A DNA stretch of 64,000 bases from Brachynemurus nebulosus (GCA_035578155.1 JAPWDM010000033.1:3035346-3099345); one strand, 5' to 3'. Shown: positions 9,506-22,764, numbered from the stretch's first letter. A program made the numbers and translations. The notes: generated by a model from the sequence alone, not told the origin.

Positions 9506-11735
9506 ATTAGTGTCATGTAAATGCTATATAAATTCAATTTTACCTATTTAAGCTCATTATTTAGTGTCAGTTTTATTTATTTATTATCTACGTCATTTTG
9601 CTATAGCTTTTTGTTAGTAAAAACCGCCGTGCTATCTCCGGCAAAGAATAAGATAGCAGGCCCGCACTGCGCATGCCTGAACGGTAAAAATCCGTCGAAA
9701 AGAGCGACTGATTTGACGTACCATCATAGTCAAATATATTAAAATGGCCGTACTTAAACTTTATTATTTGTTAAATTCATCTTTTTTGTGTCCGAATTTG
9801 TATTACTGAATAAGTTCATTTTAACTCATTGCACTTTTTGTATTCATACATGTCACTATAGTATAGTCGAATAGGTACATATTGTTGTTACCTAAATTTA
9901 TTATTTTGCATCAATACATTTTATTTGAATATTACGTCAGTCCGTCTATCGTTCGTGTACCACGAATTTGTATCCATGACTAAGTTAATAACCTTTTGTT
10001 CGCAACTTTTCATTAATGTTAAGTAGCCCTAATCTTATTTTACAGTAAATGGGTTCTGCTCAAGTTTTGTTTAAATTTTATCACTAAAAATATTTATTAC
10101 CGAGGTGACGTACTGTTTAAGAAAATTAATCGACTTTAAAATATTGTCATAAATTTGTTTATTGTTTAGCTAATTATTATTTAGCAATGAGCGGAATTGT
10201 TATTATGTTCACATTTTATGTAGTATTTTGATTATATTCCAATTTTTGTAGAAGTACGAGCGATTTTCTTTAATTGTTGTTAAATACACTTTATTTTGAT
10301 TAATTAAATATAGCATTTCATTCAATACTTAGTTATATATTCGTGTAATTGCTTTGTTGACATTGTTTCAAAAATTATTCGGACATGCATTGATAATTTA
10401 CAATTCGCGTATTTTTATTAACTTTTTTTTTATTTACACAAGATTCATTAGCTCGTGAGCTACAATACGATATTGTCGGTCAATATCATATTTTTTTGAT
10501 TGTTTATTTTGGTTGCCCACTAGGTGGCTTGTATTTAATTTTGGTCAAGTTTAAGATTTAGCTTAATTTATTACTGTAATTTATAACTTTAAGTTTACGA
10601 ACGATTTTATCTTTATTTTCCTCTTCAATCTTGGTCCCACTTTTGCCGCGGTGTCCCATATATTTTCTATCTGAGTCTAAACCTTCGATCTCTATGTCGA
10701 ATGTATCGACATTTTGTTGCTATGAGGTGTAGTATTCTTACTCACTTCATATTAATTGGATTTTGATTTCACTATTGACTACCATTTCAGATTTTTCATT
10801 TATTATTATTTTTTTGTAATATTTCTTTTGGTACTATAGCTCGTGGAGCATATATTTTTGTATTTATTCGGGGTCCGATGTGAGCCTGAATTATTTTTTT
10901 GGTTTGTTAGAGTTCTCGTGTGAGCAACGAACCAATAATTTTTTTTGTGTTGGTCTGGCGCTTGTCAGAAAAGTTGGGGTGTTCGTGACTTTTTAGGATT
11001 TTTCAGGGGTCAGGTGACTCTTGCTATTTGCGAATGCCGGCGAGTGTGAGTTGAGTGACTGGTGTGAGTGAGTGATTGTGTGGTTTGTATGGGTGTGTGT
11101 GAGTTTATGCGATCGATGTCGGTACGTTTCTCTTTTGAGGATATTTAGGCTACGACTAGTCTCCCTATTACGTACTATCTCGTCGCCCATAGTTATTTCA
11201 TTTGGTCAATTACATTTCATTCATTAATTTATCCTGTTTAGATTCGTTATTTATGTCTAGAATTTCTTTTACCTTTATGTAGCCAGGCGCCCTTATCTAA
11301 ATTTACTCTAGGCTACGATCGACTTCGTGACAGTTGCAATCGGGACATCTCCCCTTAATAATTTTATTTTGAACTACAACGTGGCTATTAATTTGTTTTA
11401 TGTTTCATTGGGACTAAAATTTTGCATTATGTCATTTTATGTAAATTTAGTTTTGTTGCCTTTAGTCATTTAATTTGTTTCGTACGAATAAGTTAAATTT
11501 TTTTTTGTTGGATTTATGTCGGAAATATGTTATAGTATTTCAAGTCATGTTTAAATATGGTGGATCACCTTCTAACATTATTTCAGTATTTTAAATTCAT
11601 AGTATCGAACCAGTAGGCAAAGAAATTAAATTTTTCCTTTGTTAATATGAGCATTCTTGCTATCTAGGTGGAAGTCATTGGTAAAATTGAAAATTTCAGT
11701 TCCTAAAATTTTCAATTTTAACCGGGTTGGTAACG
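9506..11735 (+). other. Long non-coding 3' region of the gypsy-type element
   Basis: 2.2 kb between pol and the 3' LTR, where env would sit in errantiviruses. Only short frames are present (for example 73 codons at 9521), with no signal peptide, furin site or transmembrane pattern that I can recognise. It is AT-rich with short T runs. Near the end lies a perfect hairpin (11682-11720). No clear polypurine tract touches the LTR boundary. Confidence 0.7.
11682..11720 (+). other. Perfect 15-bp inverted repeat just upstream of the 3' LTR
   Basis: TAAAATTGAAAATTT at 11682-11696 and its exact reverse complement AAATTTTCAATTTTA at 11706-11720 are separated by a 9-base loop (CAGTTCCTA). The 3' LTR begins 15 bp later, after ACCGGGTTGGTAACG. 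Ty3/gypsy elements normally have a polypurine tract at this boundary for plus-strand priming; none is obvious here, so the hairpin may mark an unusual priming or processing signal. Confidence 0.7.
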
Positions 11736-13099
11736 TGTAATGTAAAAAAAAAAAAATTAATTTTTCTTATTATTATTCACAAATTGGTGCTTTATTGAAT
11801 GTACATTAATGTTTCTGCTGCCCTATTACCTAGAGTACATATGAGTGTAGTGGCGACTCACTACGAGTCGCACATGCGCCTAATAGGGTCCTTTGTTCTC
11901 GAAGCTCTGATGCAATGTAAAGACATAAGTAGATTCATTTTCTTTATTCCCGCTGCTAAAGTACAGAACCTCAATATGGTTCTCTATTAAAAATTGCAAG
12001 TGCTTATTTATTTTTTTTGTTGAATAATGTTCAATCACAAAGTTTTTTTTAAAAAAATTACTAAAGTAATTATAATGGTTGTATAAATCTTAATTCAAAT
12101 TTGGTTCGATGCCGCCCTTTGGTAAGTTTTTGTCTTAATCTATTTATTTGTATTTTTTTTGGTGTGTTCATATATATTACGTAACGTTTTTATGTTTTTT
12201 TTTTTGAATAACACGATTTAATGATTTTTTTTTGTCATAAATTTGTGAAATTGGTTTGGTTTTCACACATTGTAAGTATTTAATTTTTACGAAAGTAGTT
12301 ATTTTTTTTAACTGGTTGTATTCCGTTGTTTGTAACTTTTCCGTAATTTTATTGCATTAATTCACATATTAAAGTAGTATACCGTGTGTTGCATGTGAAA
12401 ACCATTCCAATTATTTTATTGGATATTATCAGTATTTATTTATTACTTTTTTTTATGTAAAAGTTTGAGAACGACTGGCTTAGATAGTTTCCGCTTTGCT
12501 AACGTTTTTTTTATTATTTAGGTTTCTTTTCTTTGGTTTCTTACTTTCTTCTTGTATTTGCATCCCTTCTTAATCTCTTGCTATGGAGTTCCTCCACTCG
12601 TTAAGTGGATTTCGTCAACGTATTTCGGGCGTCGGAAATGGGCGCGCCAACCTATACTCTGATGTGTGGCGTGTTCCGGCCTGCACCAACCTGCCGCAGC
12701 CAACGTGGTTCTTTCAATGGCGGATTGGTGATTTACCTTCACGCTTGCGAGGAGCTTAAATTTCATTAAGTTAAGTTAACATTGTAATCATATAATCCAT
12801 TTTTTTTTGTTTGACCTGTTCGTTTGTACTAAACGTAAAGACAGGGCGTACTCCCTGATCTCTACTATCGAGTCTCATGCACATTTAATTCAAATTATCT
12901 GAGCTAGTCGAGTCACAAGGGCTATCAATATTACCACCATCTAACTGTGTAAAATGGTAAAAATGAAAATTTTACTTTAGTAACTAAAACTTCAACATGG
13001 CAAGAAATTGTAAAATTTTAATTCATCAGTTTTAAAAAAAAAATAAAAAAAAAATAATTTTAAGAAATAATATTTTTTTTATTTTGCCATACCATCTTT

Positions 13100-13102
<3 letters not shown>
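11736..13102 (+). repeat. 3' LTR of Ty3/gypsy-type retrotransposon
   Basis: 1367 bp, near-identical copy of 2584-3959, with the same TGTAATG start and TTTACA end. It is followed directly by (TA)n. Visible differences from the 5' LTR are a handful of substitutions (for example CAAGGGC versus CGAGGGC near 12918) plus homopolymer length changes. Confidence 0.95.

Positions 13103-13173
<71 letters not shown>
13103..13173. repeat. (TA)n microsatellite, right half of split tract
   Basis: About 71 bp of TA repeat beginning at the base after the 3' LTR. Together with 2498-2583 it is the target tract of the retrotransposon. Confidence 0.95.
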
Positions 13174-13979
<806 letters not shown>

Positions 13980-14079
13980 CTGCGCGATAACTCTCGAAGG
14001 AGGCCTCCAATTGTTACGAAATTTGGCGTGTAGGTCAAAAGTCCCAATGCACAGTGGTCCAATTTTCACAAAAAGCGGA

Positions 14080-14530
14080 CAAAAATCAAAAATTAGTTTG
14101 AGTAAAATAAAAAATGGTATATAAGTGTTTTTAAGGTCGCTAATTATGAATTTGATATTATTATTTTGAAAATTGAAAATGGCAGGTCCAAAATGGCGGG
14201 TAAAAATAAAAAAATTAGTTTTATTAAAACAAAAAGGTATAAAAAGTATATAAAGGTTTTCAAGGTCGCTGATTATGAATTTGATATTATTTTTTTTGAA
14301 AATTCAAAATGTTGAGTCCAAAATGGCAGGCAAAAGTAAAAAAATTAGTTTTATTGAAACAAAAAATGGTGTCTGAAGGTTTTATTAAGAATTTGATATT
14401 ATTATTTTAAAATTCAAAATGACGAGCCCAAAATAGCGCACAAAAATAAGAAATTCGTTTTATTGAAACAAAAAATGGTATAGAAAAGTTTTCACGGTCG
14501 CTGATTATGAATATGAAGTGAGACAATAAA
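14080..14530. repeat. Degenerate tandem repeat, period about 120 bp, about 4 units
   Basis: Recurrent words AAATTAGTTTTATT, AAAATGGTAT, AAGGTCGCTGATTATGAATT and TCCAAAATGGC recur in order near 14090, 14210, 14340 and 14450. Units differ by many substitutions and indels. No coding frame runs through them. This looks like a decayed minisatellite or the internal repeats of a non-autonomous element. Confidence 0.7.
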
Positions 14531-15365
14531 TAACTGAAATTGGTGTAAAAAACGAAGGGTCACATTGGGGCAAGAATTTTGTTTCTTGAAATAATCTACA
14601 TACTTCGTACTTTGTTGCAAAAAAACGTAAACCATCCAACTCGATCAAACTCGTAACTATTTCTTATAAATAAACACATTAAAAATGCAATATTTCTCTG
14701 TAATAAGTACACCCTATAGAAATATTCAATTATCCTTTGCCACATATCCATAATAATTACTCACCTTCATTTTCAACTTCCATCACTTTTGATTTCAAAG
14801 ACACACTTGCAAACAAAAGTTATTAATGAACAACTAAAAGGTGTGTACGAGTCCGGTCCTAAGTTAGCTGTGTTTGACCTTCCCTTATCTGGTAATGCAG
14901 ACGGTATAAGGACTGTCGGTTTGCATCGAGGTGCAGAGGTGTCCCCCCTACGGCATTACTACTAAGTTCAAAATTATAAACTTCACTTTTCTAATTTTTG
15001 TCCGCTTTTTTTGGAAATTAGACCACTGTGCAATGGCTTGGATAAGTTCGTCTGCCAGATACATCCGATTTTTGGAAGCCAAAATTTTGGCCAATTTTGT
15101 GCAATTTTAGTGGTTTTTTGCAAAATTTGGTCAGAATTCAAAAATTTTATTATTTTTTTTTACACCATCGAAAAGAGCGTAAAAAGTTACATAAGACAAA
15201 CTTTTAAAACATTGTCCTAAATGAACTAGATTTTGAGAAAAATTAAGAAATTTGCTGAATTTCTTTACAATAAATGCTTCATTTTTTTATCGTTACAATA
15301 ACAATATTTATATCTGTTTCATTTTTCAAAATAAAAATAAACTAACTTTTGAAGAATATGTCATC
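14531..15365. other. Unassigned intergenic DNA
   Basis: No gene recognised. 15001-15220 contains words shared with the repeat region to its left (TGTCCGCTTTTTT, ACCACTGTGCAATGG), so it may be the other end of the same decayed element in inverted orientation. Confidence 0.4.
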
Positions 15366-15660
15366 ACCGATTTTGAAAATGTGTTTACTGTTAGAGAGCT
15401 AAACTATTTTTGGTGGATATAAGTTATGTTATATGAGGTCTGCCAAAAGCGCCAAAAATAAAACTATCCAACCGATTTTGGAAATCTTTTCACCTTTTAA
15501 AAGTAAAATTCTTTTAAATACATATATGCTATAATATATGAGATTCGTTAGGGTTCTGGGGGGCCAAAAGCGCTAAAAATTAACTATAACCGATTTTGAA
15601 ACTTTTTTCCCAGTTAGAGAGCTAAACTATTTTAGATGGATACAGGTTGTTGTATGAGAT
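15366..15660. repeat. Degenerate tandem repeat, period about 110 bp
   Basis: The words CCGATTTTGAAA, GTTAGAGAGCTAAACTATTTT, TGGATA and CAAAAGCGC recur around 15370, 15475 and 15590. Two to three units with weak conservation. No coding potential. Confidence 0.6.
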
Positions 15661-15907
15661 TCATCAGTGTCCAATCTTTGGAAATTCACTATGTTATGCA
15701 GATGCTGCGACAGGAGTATTTTTAATTTTAATCATTTCACACTTAAAATGTTGCTCTCAAGAGTTTCTATTTTTCTAAAAATAATTAGTGTTATTGTTAT
15801 TATTTTTTAAAATTATTTGTTCAAATGTCAGTTTGACATATAAACATAATCATCTAAGTACGTGATGTAATATTTTATCTATGTACTTTTAATATTAATA
15901 AATTTTT

Positions 15908-15952
15908 CCTCGGAGACCTGAAGACGACAAAAAGTCGAAACCGGTAGCCTTT
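15908..15952 (+). ncRNA. Hammerhead-ribozyme-like motif
   Basis: CCTGAAGACGACAAAAAGTCGAAACCGGTA contains the hammerhead core words CUGANGA and GAAAC around a hairpin (GAC...GUC, extendable by C-G), then the self-complementary helix III word ACCGGU followed by A as cleavage nucleotide. Short palindromic helix III is typical of hammerheads in Penelope-like elements. The base after CUGAAGA has no canonical 11.1 partner unless it pairs with G12, and helix I pairing is weak, so activity is doubtful. It probably marks the end of a decayed Penelope-like copy. Confidence 0.4.
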
Positions 15953-16079
15953 GGAAAAAATACATATTTGTTTTTCCTTGATCACCAAATACCTTCCAAA
16001 TACCTTTAAAAATTATACTTTCAGTGTCATCTAACCTAAATTCAAATTATTTATTTTATTTTAATAGCCATAAGTAACA

Positions 16080-16260
16080 TATTTTTATATATCTTACGCA
16101 TTTAGAGGACGCATTTAGGGGACGAATTTTCAAAAATTCTTTCTAAGTGCTCACCTACGTTACATAGGGAACGCCTGTGCAAAATTTCCTACTTCTAAAT
16201 CCAGCGGTTTAGGCTGGGCATTTTCTGTCAGTCAGTCAGTCATTGTTAGAGAGATATTAA
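16080..16260. repeat. Decayed dispersed repeat ending in (GTCA)n
   Basis: The stretch ACGCCTGTGCAAAATTTCCT...GGCTGGGCATTTTC followed by TCAGTCAGTCAGTCA resembles widely dispersed insect repeat tails that end in a GTCA/CAGA-type microsatellite. No protein is recognisable. Confidence 0.4.
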
Positions 16261-16546
16261 GTAGATTTTTTAAATGATTCGTGTTTGACAATCTCTTACT
16301 TGTATTTTGTTTGGTTTTGTCTTCCCTATATTTTATTTTATAATTGAAGACATAAGTGGATAAAGGTTATGTAACATTAGGTGGAATGGATGAATCTTAT
16401 GTAACTTTTTTTCAAAAAGTCATTTTTTGCAAAATTTTGAAATATTCTATGTTAAAGAATCATAATATATACTAAAATATGGTTTCACTACGTCCAATAG
16501 TTTTGTAGAAATTCAATAATAAACATGTGCCATTGCATGGGAAGTA

Positions 16547-17438
16547 TTAGGGGTACCTCTAAGTAATCAATTATTTCATTGATAACCAAACAAACCATTT
16601 TATTTTTTATTTAATTATACATTTTGTCAATAATGTAATCTCCGTCGTTATCGAGAACCTTTTGCCATGTTGTTGACAGAGTTTCAATCCCTTGTTTATA
16701 AAATTAAATTGGTTTTGACGAAAAGATTATTCTTGGTGAGCTCGCCCATGAACGATGTTTTTAAAATTGTTATTTCTTAGAGAATGTTTCATGGATCGTA
16801 ACAAATGAAAGTCAGATGGAGCTATGTCCGAAGAATAAGGAGGGTGTAGTAACACTTCCCAATTCAGCTGCCTTATTTTTCTTGAGTTAATTTTGCTGCG
16901 TGAGGCCTGGCATTGTCGTGCTGTAGTATTATGACACCTTTTCAAAAATGACGAGAGCTGGCCGTTTTATCAACAATTCATTATGTAATCTACCTTATTG
17001 TTGGCAATACAATTCAGCTGTAACAGTTTCCGCCGGTTTTAGTAGCTCAAAATGAATTATTCCTATCACTATCGAATTATTCGACCACTATCGGACAAGT
17101 CAAAATCATCACTGCAATTTTTTCTAAACCAACGCTGACACTTACTGATTTTCATTACGTCTCCATACACATCACAAATTTTGGTTGTTGCAATCGTTTC
17201 ATTGAAACTCGATCGAAAATGAAAAAGCATGCAATGACATAAGTGTTCTTCTGTTGGTCGATTTTCCCCCATTTTGCACTAATGTAATAAAAACTTATAT
17301 TTTTATTATGAACACCAAGTCAAGGTCACGTGTTGCAGTATTACGCATTAAAACGCGTATTAACAAATCAGCACTCTGAATTAAACTGAAGCAAAACTTC
17401 GTAAGTAAAAATAATTGATTACTTATGGGTACCCCTAA
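16547..17438 (-). mobile_element. Internally deleted mariner element
   Basis: 892 bp with terminal inverted repeats: left TTAGGGGTACCTCTAAGTAA (continuing CAATTATTT) and, at 17409-17438, the reverse complement with two mismatches in 30. TA dinucleotides at 16545-16546 and 17439-17440 are the standard mariner target duplication. Full-length mariners are about 1.3 kb, so roughly 400 bp is missing. Transposase remnants lie on the minus strand. Confidence 0.92.
16611..17272 (-). pseudogene. Mariner transposase remnant
   Basis: Minus strand. The N-terminal helix-turn-helix part is open at 17069-17272 (MGENRPTEEHLCHCMLFHF, VYGDVMKISKCQRWF). The C-terminal catalytic part is visible at about 16727-16945: DNARPH (second catalytic Asp) in one frame and HPPYSSDIAPSDFHLLRS (third Asp of the DD34D triad) in another, so there is a frameshift between them. 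The central region with the first catalytic Asp is deleted. It is therefore a dead copy mobilisable at best in trans. The HTH and APSDFHL words are diagnostic of the mariner family. Confidence 0.9.
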
Positions 17439-17440
17439 TA

Positions 17441-19180
17441 TATGAAAATAAAAATTTTCCAACGCTTCTATTGTAAAATTATAAAAATATTACATAACAC
17501 CTTCACCCATATCCATCGCGAATTTGTTTTTTAAAAAATCATAGAGTTGCAAAGATTTATCCAAAAATATCACTCAATTCAAGTTATTCTTATTTATTTA
17601 TTTTTTTTTTTCTAATATTCAGTGTTTTTCTGTTAATACTTTAATATTTAAAATAATTGATATAATAAAATTAAAATTGTTGAAAATTAGAAATTGTTTT
17701 TTATTGAACAGTTCATAGATTTTTTAATTAACGTGCTTAACAGTAATTATAATTATGTATACAGGGGTACAATGTTTTCTAAAATGTCTCAGAAGTGTAA
17801 AACTCATTAATAATTTTCAACATCAAACATTAAAACAACAGCTATTTCAAAGGGTAGTGATGCATACCTCCCATTAGAATATTCAATCATTTTATAAACT
17901 TTATAATTAACTAATCACTATACAGCTTAAATAAATGATTAGGTACATATTTATTCGCAAATATTGTAAAATGCTCATTTATAGTACGAATATATATTAA
18001 CGTAAAAGATTTAATGTTTAACAAAATACCTAATCTTTTTCTTTTTGAAATGGATATGTTTTTGGGATGGGATACATAAAAATGAAACCATGAGCAGCAA
18101 AGCCGCATCACGGGAGTCCAATTTTCTCCTCAGCTTCGATATTTTGAAGATATCTAAATGTGACTGGAATTTATCTTTTTATTGTTTAAATATTAAAAAA
18201 GGACCTTTAAAAGTGAACTGGAAGGATTTTTTGAGGTCTTCCTTTCTTTCAAAAAAAAAAGAAAAAAAAAACTCAAGATTTCTATTTTATAAATAAAAGT
18301 GATATAACATTTATAACATTTTTCAAATTACTTGTTTATTAGGGGAAATACGTACAAAACGCCTTAATTCGAATTTGGCGAGTCCAAAAGAGCCCTGGGT
18401 AGTCACGTTCGATATATAAACAAATACTTTTATAACGTGACAAAAACATTTATTTTTATATTGTTATAAAAGTTAAAACAGATTGGAACTTAATCTCGGC
18501 GTAAATTTTTTTTTTTTACGCACATATCAGATTTGGTTTGTCCCCTTAAAATTACATATATGTAAAAACACACATACCACATTTGTTATTGCAGAATTTC
18601 TCCTATGTTTTTTCAGTTATGTGCATTATAATAAAACTTTTGTTAGGCCGATAGCTATTATATCCACAATATTTTGCTTTAAATGTTCAATCATGAACTT
18701 AAAATACCCATGTAGATGAGAAATAATAAAAAGAGATTATTTTATGTTTTTATTAACTAACTTAATTAAGTTTGACTTCAATTTAAATTCAATTAATATA
18801 ATTATTATTTTATTACTGATAAAATATATACTTATAATATGTAACAAATCTTCATATGGCATGAAAGGCACAAAATCGGTCTATCAAAGAAATGGGCTAA
18901 TTAAATAAGATCAGTGTCTTTAGAATATTACTTAGATACTAAAATAACCGCATTTTTATATAAAAACAAAAACTTTATAAAAATTTAAATTTTATTAGAT
19001 GTACAAAAACATTACACTTATTATTTTAAATCTTATTTTGGCATAATTAGTCTTTTAATGAGATCAGTTCAATTAATATAGTTACTAAAATATTTTTATA
19101 TCAAAACTAAAATCTAGTGATTTTCTCGTGAAAAAAAATTAAAAATGAATTTTTGCTCATAATAACAATCTCTTTCGTTG
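17441..19180. other. AT-rich DNA without recognised gene
   Basis: Short frames (17911-18111 minus, 18045-18296 plus, 18483-18719 plus) show no similarity I recognise and have low-complexity composition. No repeats with clear boundaries. Confidence 0.5.
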
Positions 19181-19188
19181 TTCAGCCG

Positions 19189-20610
19189 TTAGTCATGTTG
19201 TAGATTGTCATAAAAATGGTGGTAGTCTCGGTGCATATACTTTTTTAACGATTGCAAGCTCTTATATTTAGATTTCTCAATTTTCCTTGGTTCATTATAA
19301 AGGCTTGAATGATTGGTGTTAGTGGGTCGCGTTCTATGATGACGCAATTTATAAAAAATGTCTGCATTTTTATATAGTAATCCTCTTATGTCAGTGATCA
19401 TAGGGTCTCCAGCCCTTTTCCCCGGTCTGATTAAATCTAGTTGACAAACTTGTTCATAGTTTTTGAAAAATGTAAAATCTACATGGTGAATGATATACGG
19501 CTTGCTGGGACGAGCTTGTGCCATCAGATTTATGCAGTCACTGGGAACGAATATAGGTGGTTTAAAAAGATGTTCTAGGGTGGAATGGACACTGTCCACC
19601 TCCATCATTGTATGCCCCTTTTTTAGAATTATCTGTTCTATTTCCAATTCACTATCTTTTATTAAATTAGCTAAAGCTGCAGAAAGAACTTTGTTTCTAT
19701 TTTGATAACGACATCCATCTGAAATAAGTATAACTTTTTTGTACCTTTCAGCAACCTTTAAATTTATAAAGTCCACAAGACAAGTCATAAATTCATTAGC
19801 TGTAACCCCTCCATCTGAAGCTTTTGTTTGTAGTATTGTACAGATACTTTAATTCTTGGAGATAATAATACACTTTGGACATCCATAGTTACAACTAAAA
19901 CTTCTGAAGAGCATAAAGATTGTGCTTTTTCTTTAGAACGGTATGCTTTCTCTTTCATTTGCTTGTGCTCTTCGTAAACAACTGATTCAACATTTCCTTC
20001 CTTGAGAGCTATGCAAGTGTTGCACTGATCTTTCCGTGGCCTAAATATAGATATTTTTTCTCTTCCTAGCACACCAATGAATAATTTACGCTTCGCTGCT
20101 ACTTTACCATTTTGATTGCACCATTTATGATACACTTTGAACATATGTGTCTTGCTTCTTGTCTTCTATATAAACTCTAGTGTTAATAATATGTCTTCTA
20201 CATAAACTCTAGTGTTATTAAACCTGCAGTAGTGACTAGGTACCTTTGGCAGCAGATTCAACCATTCTTTCACTGAAGTAGATTTGATGGAGAAATTGTT
20301 TTTAAATGAGTTTTTAGGTTTTGTTCAACGAGTAGTATTCGATGTCTTGTTGTCATTGAGAGATATTATCCATTCTGACACAGCTTCATTATTCATATCT
20401 AGCGTACTCAAGAAAAATGATTTGCAGACTCGAACTAACTCGTTGTTCGCATTGGATAAAAAAAATCAAATCCTTGTTGTTTTATGGTAGCATTATAATT
20501 GTTACGTCTTCTAATAATTGGTCGGGTGCGAACTAAATTGATTACGTAGGCTTGTTTAGCTTGCCACGTATCCAAAGCCCAAAAACATTCAAAGATCTGA
20601 TCTCTTTCCT
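19189..20610 (-). pseudogene. Broken DUF7869-like transposase-type gene
   Basis: Read on the minus strand. An N-terminal part at about 20230-20610 is split over frames (VCKSFFLSTLDM, LPKVPSHYCRFNN). The middle at 19785-20144 has FRPRKDQCNTCIALK and VVTMDVQSVLLSP. The C-terminal 199 residues at 19189-19788 contain ISDGCRYQNRNKVLS and GHTMMEVDSVHSTLE, then RPGKRAGDPMITDIRGL and YHHFYDNLQHD. These conserved acidic and histidine-bearing blocks match a family scattered in insect genomes that looks like a DDE/RNase H-fold transposase; the DUF7869 label is from memory and not searched. A frame change and a probable internal deletion lie at about 19790. Several other stops occur upstream, so the copy is dead. 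Confidence 0.6.
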
Positions 20611-20791
20611 CTTCATTTATTGCTACACAAAGAAAACTTGTTGATGTTTTTGCTACATTTAAATTATGTGTACATGATATTAATAGATTTGAGCGTTATT
20701 TTATGGTATTCCATATTTGTAAATAATAAACAAATATTTTACTTCGCAAAAATTTATATGTATATATGTATATATGTATGTGTGTGTATAT

Positions 20792-21036
<245 letters not shown>

Positions 21037-21189
21037 AGCGTATAGTCTGGGCGACTATATTTCGGATACCGTGCGCCAATGTTCTAGCGTCACCATATGA
21101 CTTAAATAAAATGATTTTCTTTCAAAACTTTCTAAGAAAAAAGGAATTTTCAACATAACGTATAAAATGTGGATTTTCAATGTAATGTT

Positions 21190-21840
21190 TTATTTAAGGA
21201 CATATCATATTATACGTTATAACAAATGTCCTCATAATATGTATATATATATGCAACGTATACTTTGAGAACAAAGAAATCATTCGCAATAGATATTTTG
21301 AGGACATAGAAGGTTGGAGTGTTGATATAATGTTGAGATTGAGGACATTTTTTAAACTATAGTGTATAGTTCGGGAACATTTAATTCTAACTTCTACAAA
21401 TTAATGTGGTAATTTTTTGTAATTTCATTGAAATCAAAAAAAATAAAAAACTCCTGGGTTGCTAAGAACTTTATTTACAGCATTCATATTATGCGACAAT
21501 ATGATTAATAAATGAAATGGACAAGATATTTATTAGTTATGTCCTCAAACTACACACTGCATTGAAAAATAGTTTACCTTCTAATATTTTGTCAATGTAA
21601 GCAAAAGAAATTTGTATACGAATTTTGTATACGAATTACTGTATATACAATTTCGGAAAGTTCTCATACTATACAATAAATTGAAGAATAGTTTGGACAC
21701 TGTCCTCATATTCTACAAATGTCCTCAAAAACTGCTACATATGAAAATTTGGTTCCCATTCTTTCCGCTAGACACATATATTTATATGTATATATGTGTA
21801 TGACTCTCGAACGAAATATGTCCTACTTTTACAAATTGTT
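21190..21840. repeat. AT-rich stretch with repeated ATGTCCTCA words on both strands
   Basis: TGTCCTCA or its complement TGAGGACA, and close variants, occur near 21198, 21226, 21302, 21343, 21539, 21701, 21718 and 21821. No coding similarity. Could be internal short repeats of an unrecognised non-autonomous element. The right end has GACTCTCGAACG next to TATATGTATATATG, similar to the motif beside other TA tracts. Confidence 0.4.
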
Positions 21841-21991
21841 GCAATGATCCTCAAGCCAACAATTACAACAATGAAATCCAATGGTTTAATAATTCTAACG
21901 AGCCATTGTTGTCAATCGCATTTGATAACATTGAAATAGATGATATTAATCTATAAATAACACTACTCAAGATGATTGACGTTTAGTTCTA

Positions 21992-22764
21992 ATGTATCGT
22001 TGTAAGCAACAACAGCGAAGTGGTCATGGACTGATTAATTCAATAATTAACAAGTTGCCATTTGAAGCACATATACCCGGTTATTCTTATTGCGGATCTG
22101 GTACGAAAGTACAAGAACGATTAGCACGGGGTGATCCGGGGATCAATAAGATAGATGAGGCTTGTAAAGCACACAATATTGCTTACGCGCAAAGTAAAAA
22201 TCTCAGCGATCGACATAAGGCTGATTTAACTTTAGCTAACGCCGCCTGGAACAGCGTTAAGTCTTCAGACGCAAAATTTAGTGAAAAAACTGCTACGCGG
22301 GCTGTAACAAACGCAATGAAAACTAAAGTGAAGCTTGGTATGGGTGTGAAAAAGAAAGCCACACTTGGTCAATTACGACGAAGCGTGCGTGGTATAATAA
22401 AAAAATTAAAATGCGAACCATTTAATAATGCAATAAAGCTTGTCTTAAAGGCGGTCAAGTCTGTGGCTAAAAATAATAAAATAAAACACCACGCATTATT
22501 CCAATACCTAAAACGGGTGGTGTAATACCGCTTTTACCAATTTTTGCAGCACTTTCAGCAGCTGGTGCCTTGGCTAGTGGTGCATCGGGAGTTGCAAAAG
22601 CAATTAACGAAGCTAAGACTGCACAAAAACAATTAAGTGAAAGTGAACGTCATAATCGAATGATGGAGGCAATTGCTGTGCGTAATAGTCGTGGTTTATA
22701 CATACGTCCATATAGACAGGGGTTGGGTCTATATTTACGTCCATATCGAAAAAACTTATATTGA
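21992..22764 (+). pseudogene. Virus-like PLA2-domain capsid-type protein, frameshifted
   Basis: An ATG at 21992 opens 177 codons. Residues 25-100 match the parvovirus VP1-type phospholipase A2 fold seen also in adintovirus/Polinton-like minor capsid proteins: a calcium-loop word YCGSGTKV and the helix ACKAHNIAYAQS. The catalytic HD pair of that family appears here as HN, so the enzyme would be inactive. Similarity ends near 22480, where a frame change moves the rest into the frame of 22570-22764: a glycine/alanine-rich hydrophobic helix (LSAAGALASGASGVAKA), a charged helix and two GLYxRPYR repeats at the end. In intact relatives these seem to form one protein. Endogenous, decayed copy; no sequence is restored here. 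Confidence 0.7.
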
